From the NCBI GenBank assembly GCA_954871525.1, contig OX940872.1, positions 10,191,180 to 10,255,179 on the forward strand: a stretch of 64,000 nucleotides of DNA, in the 5' to 3' direction. Shown here piece by piece: positions 23,060-35,375 of the stretch. Every line of letters starts with the position of its first letter. Within the stretch, counting starts at the first letter, position 1. Below the pieces are notes generated by a model, which did not search any database, had not been told where the DNA came from, and worked only from the letters and a program-made list of their open reading frames with translations. A program made the translations under genes and the position numbers. The DNA comes from Parietaria judaica. Its lineage: Eukaryota > Streptophyta > Magnoliopsida > Rosales > Urticaceae.

Positions 23060-24290
23060 GTTAATTTAAAAAATCTTTATTTTTAGGAATTAATACATGA
23101 TAATTAAATCTCACGATTTGTTTTTGTATTTTAATTAAATATCACGTTTTCTTTATTTTAATTAAATAATTTATTTATTTAAATATAAGAGTAATAAGGT
23201 CTTTTGTTATTTATTAATGTGGTTGATTGGTTATTTGACAAATATTAACAAAAGGTTGGTTATTTTGCAAAATAGCTTTTGCTCTTTGGCTATAGATCTT
23301 ATTGTCCCAAAAAATGATTGAAAAATGCAAAGGTAGAACCGAAACTTTTGATTTTGAATAAAATCCAGAATTTGGAATTCTAGATCAAGATTTTTTTGGA
23401 TCTAAAAAGTTTTGGTTCTCAAAATTTTTTTCCGGCATAAACAATACATATTTGGAATTTGATTTTTTCTCATATTTAACGCACTATTTATGCTTTACTT
23501 TTTCCTTTAGAACCAAGGTTTTGGGGTTTATTCAAAAAAACTCTAAATAATTAACATTATATCCAACCTCTACATATTTTTCTTATTTTTTCCTTCAACA
23601 AACTAATTTTTCAAAAGCTTAAAACTAAAGACATGGTAGTATAGTATAGTACGCTATGGTTTTTTTTTTCTTTTTTCTATATATTTCTAAAAAGGCTTAA
23701 AAGTCATGTTTTTGGTTGATTGGTGCTTCTTCCTTCCTACTGAATTCATCTTATGAGAAAAAGGAAAAACACCTTTCCTTTATTCTTAACGAAAAAGAAA
23801 TTAAAAAGGGATAGAAAAAGTTGGAAAGGGATGAAAGTCTACTTACTTTGAGTGAAGAAGCTACCAAAAGCTTTTTCTCAAAAGGGAATGGCTCTCATCA
23901 ATATATTTTACTCTCTCTCTCATATGTATTTATTATATGTGTGTGTGAGAGAGGAAGCTATTTGTTCTATGTGCTTGCTTAAAGTTTGACCTTGATGTAC
24001 ATGATCATCAAAGACTATTATTGTAGCAAAAGATGGCATGGACTAGCGAAAAGAGTAATGGGACCTCTTTGCCCCATAATATTCCATCAAATAGCTTTTA
24101 GAAAAATGGCTTTTTGCTAACCCGCGATGATCATTGCTTGAGTAATTGCCAATTCAACTTGGTTTGGGAGATAAGAAAAAAAAATTAGAGGAAAAAAGTG
24201 GACACCTTTTTGGGGTGTCAATTTGGTCGTATCATGTATTTTGAAATCAATCAATAATAAAAAAAATGACATATTACTTTATTAATATCG
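23060..24290. other. AT-rich gene-free DNA
   Basis: No gene was recognised. Small simple repeats occur (CTCTCTCTC and TGTGTGTGAGAGAGAG near 23910-23955). Confidence 0.5.
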
Positions 24291-24294
24291 TGAC

Positions 24295-24470
24295 TAGTGG
24301 CGGATTTAAGATATAATTTCAAAAGGTTTAAATATTTTTGTTAGTGTGGTAATTACGTATAATTAAAATAAAAAAATTAAATTGAAAAAAAAAATGAAAA
24401 AAAATAAAAATTTAAAAGAGACCTTAGAGGAGCTACATCGTCTCTTAAAATTTTAAAAAATCTGCCACTA
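24295..24470. mobile_element. Small hAT-like MITE, TAGTGGCGGAT / ATCTGCCACTA ends
   Basis: Eleven-base near-perfect inverted ends enclose 176 bases of A/T-rich non-coding DNA. The termini match the larger element at 31641-32448 (CAGTGGCGGAT). Flanking bases do not give a clear 8-bp repeat, so one end may have decayed. Confidence 0.55.
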
Positions 24471-24779
24471 ACTGCAAAGCTTCTTTACTTTCTTAACATT
24501 ATTAAGTTCTCTAATCGTTTATGTTTATTTTTAATAAACTTTCTTAAGAGTGTGAATTATTTGACTCATTTACTTGAGACAAAAAAGTTTATTATTTTGT
24601 ATGGTGTTTGTTTGAGCTCAGTATACTTTTACCATGTTAAGTATATAGTGAAATTCTATTTTAAAATTAATTTCCATTCCAATGATAACTCATGCTCTTA
24701 AACAAGTATTTGGTTTATCAAACCTCACTAAAATGACATGAAGAAAGAGAAGAAGAAAAAAACTTCTGAATTATAACTA

Positions 24780-25232
24780 GGGATAATAGCGGCAAAAGTG
24801 GCCAAAGTTAGGCCAAGTGTGCAAATAAGTGACCAAACCGATTTAATATCGGCATAAGTAGCCAAAGTTTATCAAACCGTGGATAGTACAAATTCCATCC
24901 ATTTCATGTCAACGCCGTTAGCCACGTCATTTCCACAAGTGTTGAGCTTTGGCCACTTATTTGCACACTCGGCCTAACTTTTGCCACTTTTGCCGCTACT
25001 ATCCCTTAATAAATAGCGGCAAAAGTGGCTAAAGTTAGGCTGAGTGTGCAAATAAGTGGCCAAAGCTCAACACTTGTGGAAATGACGTGGCTAACGACGT
25101 TGACATGAAATGGATGGAATTTGTATTGTCCACGGTTTGGTAAACTTTGGCTACTTATGCCGATATTAAATCGATTTGGCCACTTATTTGCACACTTAGC
25201 CTAACTTTGATCACTTTTGCCGCTATTATCCC
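24780..25232. mobile_element. Inverted dimer of a Mutator-like MITE, 453 bp, 9-bp TSD
   Basis: The left unit, 24780-25005, is a complete 226-bp MITE with ends GGGATAATAGCGGC and GCCGCTACTATCCC. After a 5-base spacer a second copy follows in opposite orientation (25011-25232), lacking only its first few bases at the junction. The whole dimer is flanked by a perfect 9-bp repeat TTATAACTA (24771-24779 and 25233-25241). The termini are shared with the 1485-bp element at 6374. There is no coding capacity. Transcription would give a near-perfect hairpin with arms of about 220 bases. Confidence 0.9.
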
Positions 25233-25241
25233 TTATAACTA

Positions 25242-26159
25242 CTCTATTATTAGGAGAGAAAGAAGGTAGAAGTGAGAAAGAGTGAGTTTAGTGGGAACCT
25301 TTTTCCCTTATAAAGGAACCGACTATAAAGCAATACTTTTTGGCAAGCATAATTGTCATCCTAATAGACAAGAGAAGAAGAAAAAGTTGTTAATGACTTG
25401 ATTCATTGAAAAGGAAGGAAAAGAAGTGTGTTTATTATGGTAAAAAGATATACATCTTTGAGGAGATCAAGAGCTAAAGAGGGAGATAATATAGCAGAGT
25501 GAATAGAAGAGTTTCGAGTACTAATTATGTCACTCGAGTCAGCTAGGTGGAACTTGGAAGATATTATTATGGTATCATGTTTAAATATATACACACATAC
25601 ATACAAAAGAAGAATTTTGCTTCATCGTCACTCCTTATTATTTATGACCTTGCCAATTGATTTTTATTATTACTATATCATTTAATTATATACATATACA
25701 TATATTTTTATTTTTGATGTCTTCTCCAATATTGTTGTCTTTATTTTTTACATTTAATAAACTAAATAACAGATTGAAAATAAAAATAAAAGGTAAAAAA
25801 TGAAGATAAAAAAAATTGGAGTTAACATTAATCAAAGTTTGTGGGACTACAACAATAATAGTGAAAACTTTAGTATATTTCCAGTTCAACTCCTCTAATT
25901 GAAATAATTCAATTAAAATGGAGTATTTTACCGCTTTAAATGTAGCTAAATAATAAATGAAGATACTTTAAGTATCTATGTCGTCAATAAATTATTATGT
26001 ATTGTTTTATGACTTAAGTCGTCAAGAATGAAAAAGGAAAATTGATTAAACAATAGCGAAGATAGTAAATATTAGAAAGATATTAAACATATATAATCTA
26101 TGCCTAAAAAGGTAAAACTTTTTTTTTTTTGTGTGAATCATGCATAATATCGGTTTTTC
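25242..26159. other. AT-rich gene-free DNA
   Basis: No gene was recognised. Frames at 25403-25606 and 25686-25889 are low-complexity and lack motifs. Confidence 0.5.
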
Positions 26160-26164
26160 GAGAT

Positions 26165-27300
26165 TGTTGAAGTCGAAAAACAGATCAAAAATTGTTGCAG
26201 CCCATGTCTTGATAATGAGTCGGGTTCATCGCCGTTTGTTGACTTTCCTAGGCAGAAAGCTTAATTCAATGTTCTTTTGGAGACTGGGCCCTCCGACCCG
26301 TTACCACAAAAACCTGGGACCTCAGCCTAAGCGGTCGGATCGAACTCGGGATATGGATCGGCGACCGTTGAGAACTGGAACCTCCGTAAGGCAAGTCGAC
26401 AATTAGATATCGATTCTTCAATATGGTAAAGTCAATGGGTGATAGAATATGATGTCGCGCCTCGTCGCTATATAGTGATGTTGACTACATACCCCTGTTA
26501 CTGGGATTGGGTCATTACGTGTTCAAAGTACGAGTTGATGATACGTACATGTGCTTTCCTAGGCAAGCCGGTAACTAATATATCGGGGACGGGGGTCGGT
26601 CTACACTCGTACCTCTTCTGGCATCCTCCTTCTGGCTGGCTATCTGGAGAGTCGGGGATTCCTCTCGCGCCTTCTGTTTAGCTAGCTCATCTAAGGCTTT
26701 GATTTTGAAATCCAGAACCGGGTCCTCTGACCCGTTACCGCAAAGTCCTAGAACTCAGGATATAGGTCAACGACCACCGAGAACCAGAAACTCTTTAGGG
26801 AAGGTCGACGATCAAACCCTCTGCTTACCCTCGGACCAGAATTTGTTCTATGACCCATTACCAAAAGTCTTGGGACTCGGGATATAGGTCGACGACCGCA
26901 GAGAACCGAAACCTCCGTAGGGCAAGCCAGCGATCGGGTGCTTCCAGTTTAGCTATCTCTTCCACTCCGATGTTAGTTGGGTATTTAAACCAAAGTACAT
27001 ATATAGAAGAGAGAAAATGATGTTTATAGTTGTATAGAGCTTTTGAATTGGGGTTACCGTTTGTTTAGAATGAGCAAATTTTTATAGGAGGGTCTATGGA
27101 ATTCTGAGTAATCAATAACTACTTGCTAGGGGCCTCAAAGTAAATAAATATTTCTCTGCGTAGCGTGACGCGACCTTATCAGTAATTAATATTTACTTTT
27201 CACGGACTTTTAAGTAAATATAAATTACCATGTGCGGCCCAACGCAACTTAATGCGGTTATGAGGCCGCGTTAGTCCGAGCATCTCATTTTTGGGCCACA
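26165..27300 (-). repeat. LTR-like relic related to the 40-kb LTR
   Basis: It begins TGTTGAAGTCGAAAAACAG, similar to the starts at 18419 and 40017. It contains three diverged copies of a 100-130-base module (CCGTTACCACAAA...GGGATATAGGTCGACGACC...GAGAACC...CTCCGTAGGGCAAG) at about 26280-26405, 26700-26815 and 26825-26940. The same module occurs once at 40175-40270. The right end and target duplication were not found. Confidence 0.55.
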
Positions 27301-29620
27301 TTTTTGCATCCTGCGGCCGTGCCCTCAATATTTATTTAATTGGTTTCGCATATTTTGGTCCTCTCGGATTTTAAATATGAGCATCTAAGGAGCATTTTTG
27401 GGCAGAAATTTAATTTTTATTATTTTTTGAAAAACACCCATAGCAGAAATGATAATTGCTCAAATTTTATGGAGGATAAGGCCCTTCACCTTGACGACAT
27501 TAATGACAGAAATCTAAAGCATAGAAGTATAAATAGAGAGGAGAACAAAATTAAATGGCAACCTAAATACATCCTTAGTTTGCTGATATTCTTGTAATAA
27601 AAGAAAAAGAAAAAAAAAACTACTATTTATTTATGATCTAGAGTCAATAAACACGAGATAACATGGTTAGTAGCAACTAGCAAACCACATTTTATTTACT
27701 TCACGAAATTTATCGAGCTAATCACTTTGAGTAATTAAAAGTTAAAACCTTTTTGCATATTCACTGATGTGAGAGATAATTCTGGTCAGTAGTTAGTTGC
27801 TCGTGTAAAATATCTAATTATGACCGGAAAAAGCTGCCATATAGTTTTGAATTATGATCTTTTTCTTTTCTTTCAAAAATACAAGTGCAAATATGTATAA
27901 ACTGGTCGTCTAAGTCAAAATAATAACGATGTGTCTATGATCAGATTCCTTTCATATCGTGCAGTAAAAAATGGTACAACTTTTCAGACTTTTCAACACA
28001 TTTTTTTCGATTTACACTTTACGTCACGCTTGAAAAATAATAATATTACCCTTTTAGGGTTTCTAAACTAGTATGACACTTTATTAACTTTATAATTTTA
28101 TTCATATTTCATCATTCTGTTAGATTTTTGTTAATTTATTTTATATAATAATATTTATTGTGTTCATATCCCTCCTGAGGCTAAATAAATCCTCAGATTT
28201 TATGTCGTATTTCATTCTTTATTAGCTTCAGAAGTACTAATACACAAAAAAACATTTTTTCATATGAAAATAAATGGCTGAATGTACACAAGATCACAAG
28301 TTTAAAGGTATAATATAGTCATTTTACAAAATAATAGAATAAATAAAATATCCTAATATCAGTCCAGTGTCGAGTGCCGGCCTTGAGGGTATATATGGTA
28401 GGCCTGGGCCTAAAATAAGTTTTCATGTAGTGATATTGAGGGGTCCCAAATGAAAAAAAAAATATAAATATATGTTATACACTTAGCATTAAAATTTAAA
28501 AATTTAATTTTATAATTATGAAAGGGTCCTAAAATTAATCTTCGCTTAGGGCTCTGACAAACTAAGAGTCAGCCCTGTAAGAGTCACTCAAAAAAGAAAT
28601 ACTCATTACCCTTTCCCCACTCGTTATATAAAATAGTATAACCAAAGTTTTTTGCTATAATTTCTTTTTGAGTCATGACGTGAATCACACAACATGAATG
28701 CCCTTTTTTCCACATAATTGTACATTAATCCCATTGAATTGAATAATGTGTCTCTCGATGATTCTTGGAGTCAAACACAAGCATAATAATTTCACACCAT
28801 TGCACGTACAATGAGTAGTTCTTTTTTGAATCTTCACCTCTAAGTAAGACTTTTGTTATCATTGACTTAATTCCCTAATAATAATTTTGAATTACGTCAT
28901 TTTATGTGTAATATTATTTTTCGTTTTAGACATAGGAAAAATAATCGTTCTTTCATAATTAAAGTATTTTAGTCTAGATTGAATCCTTTCAGTTTATAAA
29001 TAGTAAAATGATTTATTTAAAATTTAAGTGCAATTTGATTCGTTGTCAACTAACAATAAATTTAGCAATTTTTTATTTATTTTGAAGTTATTGTTTTAGA
29101 AAGCCCAAGATTATTTTTACTCATTAATTGATGTTTAAAGAACAAATCAATCAACTCATAAAAGACTGGATGTCTATACTTTTTGATAACAGATGAACCA
29201 AATTCGTACATTCATCATACACGAAATGTTATTTTTATTATTTCTGAAACAGAATGACCGAATTCGCACATTTCTAATAAAACATACAGATATTTTTTAG
29301 TATCTTTTTCAAACACGTAGGCCATTTCTAATTTAACCATCTCCTTAACTCTAATTTTGAATTTTAGTTTTATATAAGCATTTTTGGCTTCAAGTATTAA
29401 ATTTATCGAAAAACTACCAAACAATTTCAAATTTACAAACAAACAGTAAAAGTAAAATGTTTAAACAACATAAGCCCTTGCCACAATAACAATTACTCAC
29501 AGAAAAAAGAAAAAAAGAAAAAAAAACTTAGAAGGCATAAATCATCAACAAATATGTATATAAAAAAGACCTACTTCAATAGGGATATGATTTGTCTTTG
29601 TTCAAGGACAAATTTGATGA
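27300..29620. other. AT-rich gene-free DNA
   Basis: No gene was recognised. At about 28366-28580 a segment with GTGCCGGCCTTGAGGG on the left and AGAGTCAGCCCTGT on the right may be a decayed hAT-type MITE, without a readable duplication. Confidence 0.4.
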
Positions 29621-29624
29621 ATAA

Positions 29625-29826
29625 CACCTCTAAGAGGGTGTAAAATCTCGGGGTGTCACTGAGTTTTTAGTTATCAGCACTCGAGCGGCCAAAATTAGCT
29701 GTCATAATATTTTATAACTATACCTCACCTCTAAGAGGGTGTAAAATCTCGGGGTGTCACTGAGTTTTTAGTTATCGGCACTCGAACGCCCAAATTTAGC
29801 TGTCGGATTATTTTATAACTATACCT
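29625..29826. repeat. Tandem duplication, 101-bp unit, two copies
   Basis: The unit CACCTCTAAGAGGGTGTAAA...TTTTATAACTATAC occurs at 29625-29725 and again at 29726-29826 with only a handful of differences. Confidence 0.95.
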
Positions 29827-29829
29827 CTT

Positions 29830-30640
29830 CCTCCATCAAGAATCTCGGAGGCAACAAGGATTGAACGGCGACAAGGATTGAACAGGTTGAACTTCTTCCT
29901 CGGGTCAGGCTTAAATTATAATCAATTTTCAAATTTGCCTTGGGGCTTGGGCTCTCTTGTAGATCAGTCTTCTTATCTTCTTAATTGGGCTGCGCGTTAG
30001 ATTTTTTTGATGACTTATTCTCACTACCGAGGCAAAAATCACGGGATATCATCGAAACTAAGATCTAGATTAACTTCAAAAATTAAGAGAATCGTTTAGA
30101 CACGTTACCAGGCTTTTGGTACTTTTGTCGACTGTACCAAAATCGCTGCAAAGTTCCTCGCTTTTCGTGTCGCCGATTGTTCCTCGTGATGCCGGACCGA
30201 GAACATCAAATGTCGTGCCACTATATTGTCCACCTCGTCGCTGCGAGAAAGTCAAACTGACCGGAAAATAGTTCGTCGGACAGACTAGGTTCTCCTCAGT
30301 GTTTTTATGAGAAACCAAAAATAAAATGGGGAAGAAAAACTCGCGAGCTCTTGAGCTATGGAGTGGGTGATTTTTTTAGTATTTTGGCTTAGGGTTGTTA
30401 GTTTAATTATGAGCTTAAAGTGAGTATAAAATAGCCAACGATAAAGAATGACTTAATGGACTCTTGGGCCCAGTTAATTGGGTTAAGCCCATTAAGTCAT
30501 TATTAATTAATGACTTCATAATTAATTTACGGGCCCGAGTGAGTCTGTTACAAAAATTAGTGTAGTCGAGTATGGATACAATATCCAATTCGAGTATTTC
30601 CTACACCGCGCTAATTGGACTTCGACCAAGTCTTTTTAAT
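29830..30640. other. GC-richer segment, possible LTR relic
   Basis: The sequence around 29850-30350 has higher GC and a gene-like texture (CTCCTCAGTG, CCTCGTCGCTGCGAG). The frame at 30076-30318 has no recognised domain. GGGCCCAGTTAATTGGGTTAAGCCCATTAAG near 30470 is split here as GGGCCCAGTTAATTG + GGTTAAGCCCATTAAG and resembles LTR sequence. No boundary was found. Confidence 0.3.
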
Positions 30641-30647
30641 TCATAAA

Positions 30648-30935
30648 TAATTTTATCGTAAATAAAAAATGAAATTGTACTTCAACAAATTCAATGTTCA
30701 ATAATTTTATTGAAAGTATTTTGCGTATTAACTAGATATACATATGTAATCGTAAATAAAAAATGAAATCGTACTTCAACAAATTTATTTTCAACACTTT
30801 TACTGAACGTATTTTGCGTATTAACTAGAGAGACATATATAATTTTAAATTAACAATAAAATCGTACTTCAACAAATTTAATTTTCAACATTTTTACTGA
30901 GCGTAATTTGCGTATTAACTAGAGATAAATATATA
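30648..30935. repeat. Tandem repeat, 93-94-bp unit, three copies
   Basis: Units containing AAAT(C/T)GTACTTCAACAAATT and TTGCGTATTAACTAGA repeat with markers at 30722, 30815 and 30909. Confidence 0.92.
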
Positions 30936-31630
30936 TATGGTACGTAAAAATAAAAAAATTCGTATATAGATATAACATTATATATTTTGAACCAAATATT
31001 TAATAAATCATTAACTAATATTCTCCTACTTAGATTTTCTGCTAAAACTTCTAATCACGCATGTATGAATGAATAATGCGTCACTTTACTGTTTAAGTTT
31101 AACTCTAAACAGTCATTTGATTCTCCCAATTCCCAAACCATTTTTATCTTTTTCCCAACGAAAAGTACTAATAATTTATCGGTTCATTTCACAAAATTTA
31201 TTTTATTTTCCAAAGCAAGTACTAATAATGATCTTAGATATATATATGAGATTATGAGCATCAAGTAATAAATGCGAGCAATTACGTGGCGAAATGATGC
31301 AACATGCAAGTGGCATTTACGAGGATAAAGGAACATGTCAGGGGCCTTATGGACATTGTGAAGAGCAGTAAATGCAGAAAGCTGAAACACTCTTTTTCTC
31401 TCTAATTTTTTTTTTTGAACTTTTTCTCTCTTTTATAAGTTTATCGATCGCTGGAAAAGGAAAGGACTAAGTTTCACGCGTCAGCTTCTCCCCAACTTCT
31501 CGCCTCCCGACAAAACGCCGAAATTATCGCGAAATTTTCAGAAACGCTCAAGCTTCGCATGCATAAGAAAATACCTATATTTAGTATTTTGGCATTTCCA
31601 ATGTGTTGAGTTGGTTATATTGCACAAAGG
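30936..31630. other. AT-rich gene-free DNA
   Basis: No gene was recognised. A GC-richer patch at 31440-31560 (CGCGTCAGCTTCTCC, CGCCTCCCGAC) has no identifiable product. Confidence 0.45.
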
Positions 31631-31640
31631 CTCTTGAATT

Positions 31641-32448
31641 CAGTGGCGGATCGAGGATTTCTAGATAGGGGGGGCCGAAAAATTTCAATGACATGTAAAT
31701 TTAAATACACCGCTTTTTCGGTATTACATTTTATATCAGTTGTTATTATAGGTTCTAGTTTTATATATGTATATATAAATATATATATACAAATGAATTG
31801 TTTGTCATGTTTATTTGTTTTTATATCATCTTAAAAAGTTACAAATCGAAAACCGTTTGAAAATCTTAATTTACGAATTAAAAAAATACGGATTTTTTAA
31901 ATTTATATTATTTATTACTATAGGCATTATATCAAATACATTTTACAGTGAATATATAAAAGTATTATTTAAACATTAGTTATTTTTAATGTCTTGAATT
32001 AAATAAAAGGGATCACAATAATATATTAAGCAAATTTAGTTGACTCTCGTATAATAACTACAAAATATAAGGGCAAAGATGTATAAAATCTAATAGTAAC
32101 AAGCTGTATGTTTTTGTAATAACTTTTAAAGTTAAAAGGGTAAAATAGTAATAGCACTTTTTAAACCCTTTCTCTTTAATCCTCTTCTTCGTGCTGCTGA
32201 GAAAAGCTAGATCTGAGCAAATGAGACTGTCATCTTCATCGGAGAAAGCTCAGCCTCAGTGGCAATGGTGAAGAAAAGAAAGACTTAACTCTTGGCAAAC
32301 GCAAAACAATGAGAGGGGGGCCCGCTAGGTTAGATCGACAATAGAATAAGTCGCCGGAGAGTCGAACAAGATTAACACCGGAGAATCTGGGGGGGGGGGG
32401 GGGGGGGGGGCCACGGCCACCGTAGCGTTGGCCGTGGATCCGCCACTG
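31641..32448. mobile_element. hAT element, non-autonomous, 808 bp, 8-bp TSD
   Basis: The TIRs are CAGTGGCGGATC and GATCCGCCACTG. A perfect 8-bp direct repeat CTTGAATT lies at 31633-31640 and 32449-32456. The interior is AT-rich on the left and GC-rich on the right, with no transposase. It carries an unbroken run of 22 G (32389-32410). The frame on the minus strand across its right half translates repeats and the poly-G run, so I do not regard it as a gene. Confidence 0.93.
32389..32410 (+). repeat. Uninterrupted G22 homopolymer
   Basis: Twenty-two consecutive G residues inside the hAT element. They are able to form G-quadruplexes and are prone to length change and assembly error. Confidence 0.9.
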
Positions 32449-32475
32449 CTTGAATTCACTGATTATGTCAATTCT

Positions 32476-32665
32476 TAGAACTGCAACTCGCGGTGTCGCG
32501 ACTAAATCGTGAAAAATTGCCAAAGTAGGAGTCGCGATGCATCGCAGGTGAACAGGTCGCGATGAGTCGTGCCTCGGTGGCGCGTTCCTATTAAACGAGA
32601 CCAATTCCCTCGCACTGTTGCGATGAGTCGCGATTCCCGCCAACTAATCGCGATTAATCGCGAGT
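32476..32665. mobile_element. hAT terminal fragment rich in TCGCGA motifs
   Basis: It begins TAGAACTGCAACTCGCGG and contains many TCGCGA, TCGCGATGAGTCG and AATCGCGATTA motifs. The same vocabulary appears at 38935-39058 and in the complete MITE at 48658-48904. It could be the left end of the element holding the transposase at 37.3-38.5 kb, but its 8-bp flank (TCAATTCT) does not match the flank right of 39058 (ATCCTGGG). Confidence 0.6.
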
Positions 32666-34395
32666 GGTGATGCCGCATATTTAGTATGCCTAAATCAAAT
32701 TTAGTGTTTTTTTTTAATTTTTTAATTTAAGAAAACAAATATTTAAAATAAAAGTCCAGGATTTGATTATGTTTTTCTTTTCCTATTAGATTTCTCTCTG
32801 AGATGGGCAACTAGCACCAAGTCCATCCCATGCACAAGTCGCCCACGAGTACAAAATGAGTGAGACGGACAAGCCCGCCCGTAAATTGACCGTCCCACCT
32901 AAAAAGCGCTACATGAAACTTGTGTGTTTGTTTAAAAAATTATAATTGAACTTCTAAATGTGATATTATATATATATATATATATATATATTACTTTAGT
33001 AGTGTAGTGTAGTCTATCTATAATATAGTTATAAAATATAAAGTATTATTTTATGTAATATCGGTCGGCTGGTTAATTCATAAAAGTAAAACTTGGTCAT
33101 TGAATTACCAATTTTCGATAATGATATCTCGGAGCTAAAACATTTATACGTAGAAGTCTCATAGGCCATGAAGTAAGGGAAAAAACGAAAAAGGTTTCAT
33201 TAAGTATATCCTTTTAATTTACTTTAATTAATTAGAGAGAAAATGACAAAAGAGAGCAATGATATTTATAAAAAATAAAATTAAAAAAATTATGCACCCC
33301 ACAAATTAGCCAAATATATTTTTGTCGCTCAATATACTGTAGTATGGAATTATTTCCGTCCAGAATTAGAGTATTTGTAATACAATACAATTAATAAAAT
33401 TACTAAGTCGTCATTTTTTTTATAGAAAAAGTTAAAAATGTTGTCGTTTTTGACAAAAAGAAGGTAAAAAATATTACTTTTTGAAAAATATATAGAGTGC
33501 CATTGCTAAAGAATAAATTATAAAAACCCAATGCACTGATATGTAAAGTTAAGGGGCATTGCTGGCAAATATTTTTAAGTAGTACGAAATTATTACATTA
33601 TAATATATAGTAGTCTCTATTTTTTGATTTAATTTGTTGTTTATTAACAAAAAGTAGTGTTCTGTTCTGGCAGTATAAAGTTTTGAACCCCTTGATGCTT
33701 TGAAAAGTTTTGTTAAAAATATTATTTATATATATATCGATATTTTTTAGTCTAGCATACGTATAGTAGTCTATGCAGAATGTGATATCTTTATAAGCAG
33801 CTGAAGTCTAAAGACTTTAAAGTTTAAATTTTAAACAATATCTGGGAAATGCATATAAAATTAAGTTCACAGTTTGTGTCCAAAAATAAAATTTATTAAC
33901 TACATTCAGATAGTACTTCAAATTTATAATAAAAATTATAGAGAGTAGAAGCATAAAATCCAACTAAAGTAAATAATAAAGGTATATTTTAACACTATAT
34001 GAAATTATTTGGTACATTTTATCAAAAATAGTTAAATGGTAATTTTTTTCTTAATTATAATTCAAGAGTGACGTGCATATATACATATATCATTATTTTT
34101 TTTTATATTCTATTTTCGTTCATAATTCTCATTTCTTTTGTACTAAGTTCTTTTTTTTCACTTCCGTATTCCTAAATTTAGAACTCGTGACGACTAAATT
34201 AGGGCTTTTCTCCTTTTGTAAAACCAACAGTGATTACAACGACGATTAATAAGGACCATTTTACTTGTACGTACTTAGGTAAATTTAAACGTTTTTTCAG
34301 AAAAATTTTCATTAATAAAGGCCTATGAATTATCTTACATTTGAAGGGAAACAACCCTAACAAGAATGCATCGAAATAATAGTCCACTAAACTTT
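32666..34395. other. AT-rich gene-free DNA
   Basis: No gene was recognised. It contains an AT tract at about 32967-32990. Confidence 0.5.
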
Positions 34396-34400
34396 AGACA

Positions 34401-34806
34401 AGAAGCCTTCGCACCCAATGCATGAACGATCGAGTTACAGTCTCTAGGTACAAAAGAAAACGAGCTATCACAAAATTTATCGTAAAGGCGTCAAATGCCA
34501 TTCTTAATAGTGCTCTAGTTATTTGTCAATGAAGGTTTACCGGTCGCTTCCACCACGATCTTAGCATCTTTTAATTTAATGATGAGCTTATCGAGCCCAT
34601 GAACATGCACCGCCAACAATTCCGCGCGAATAGCCATATCTACCGATGTGCAACCACTGGTTATTTCTCAAAAAAATGCCCAAAACAAATCCCCCGACAT
34701 TCATGAATACCCCGCTAAACATGCCTTCCGATTTTTCAGCCTCAAGAGAAAAATCGGCCTTATATTTCAGCCCTTGCATTCCGGGAAAATTTAAACTTAA
34801 AATCAT
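34401..34806 (-). pseudogene. Decayed RNase H-like (RVT_3) fragment
   Basis: On the minus strand, split between frames, are fragments in the order of a plant RNase H-like domain. They are GVFMNVGGFVLGIFLRNNQW near 34670-34730, MAIRAELLAV near 34610-34640, and SFSFVPRDCNSIVHALG near 34410-34465. FVPR-x-x-N-x-x-x-H-x-L is the usual C-terminal motif of these domains, which occur in LINE ORF2 ends and in stand-alone plant proteins. Stops and frame changes separate the pieces. No RT or endonuclease was seen next to it, so a 3' LINE remnant or gene fragment are both possible. Confidence 0.6.
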
Positions 34807-35176
34807 ACATCCTACAGTTTCTCTACAGATTTATGATGCATGTCTTCAATTTTTATTTTTATTTCTATATTTGTAATGAAAAAAAAAGGAGATTCAAAAG
34901 TCTTGTTATCAACAAACTCATATATTAAGCAAATAATCGCAGATTATTTATTTATTTATTTTTGAATGGAACAAATAATCGCGGATTAACCAGTCATGTT
35001 TCTTGATCTGTGATATTGCTGTTTCATTATTATCTTATTGTTAGGAATACTTTTCATTGACATTAGTGTTCCGTCTTTATTATCTTTCGCATCTTGTTCC
35101 ATATATGCGTTCGTAATTTATAATATTAGTGTCACAAGTAAGAGCCTGTTGTGTCAATATATTTTTACATATTCCA

Positions 35177-35375
35177 TATAAAGATGGTGACATTTGTAAT
35201 AATATGTGTATATATTAATTAAGCTTTGACACATTACTTTATTAAATTTATCCGATTCAAATAGAAATAATGTGCCTTATAAAGATGGTGATATTTGTAA
35301 TAATAATTTTTTTTGAAAGCTTTGACACATTACTATAATAAGATTATCGGATTCAATAGAGATAATGTGTCTTGT
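35177..35375. repeat. Tandem duplication, 101-bp unit
   Basis: TATAAAGATGGTGA(C/T)ATTTGTAATAAT...GCTTTGACACATTACT...TC(C/G)GATTCAA(A)TAGA(A/G)ATAATGTG is present twice, starting at 35177 and 35278. Confidence 0.85.

Noticed and set aside
32236..32643. 135-codon minus-strand frame with a poly-proline run
   Set aside because: It crosses a hAT terminus with exact TSD and encodes the G22 homopolymer; it spans two unrelated elements.
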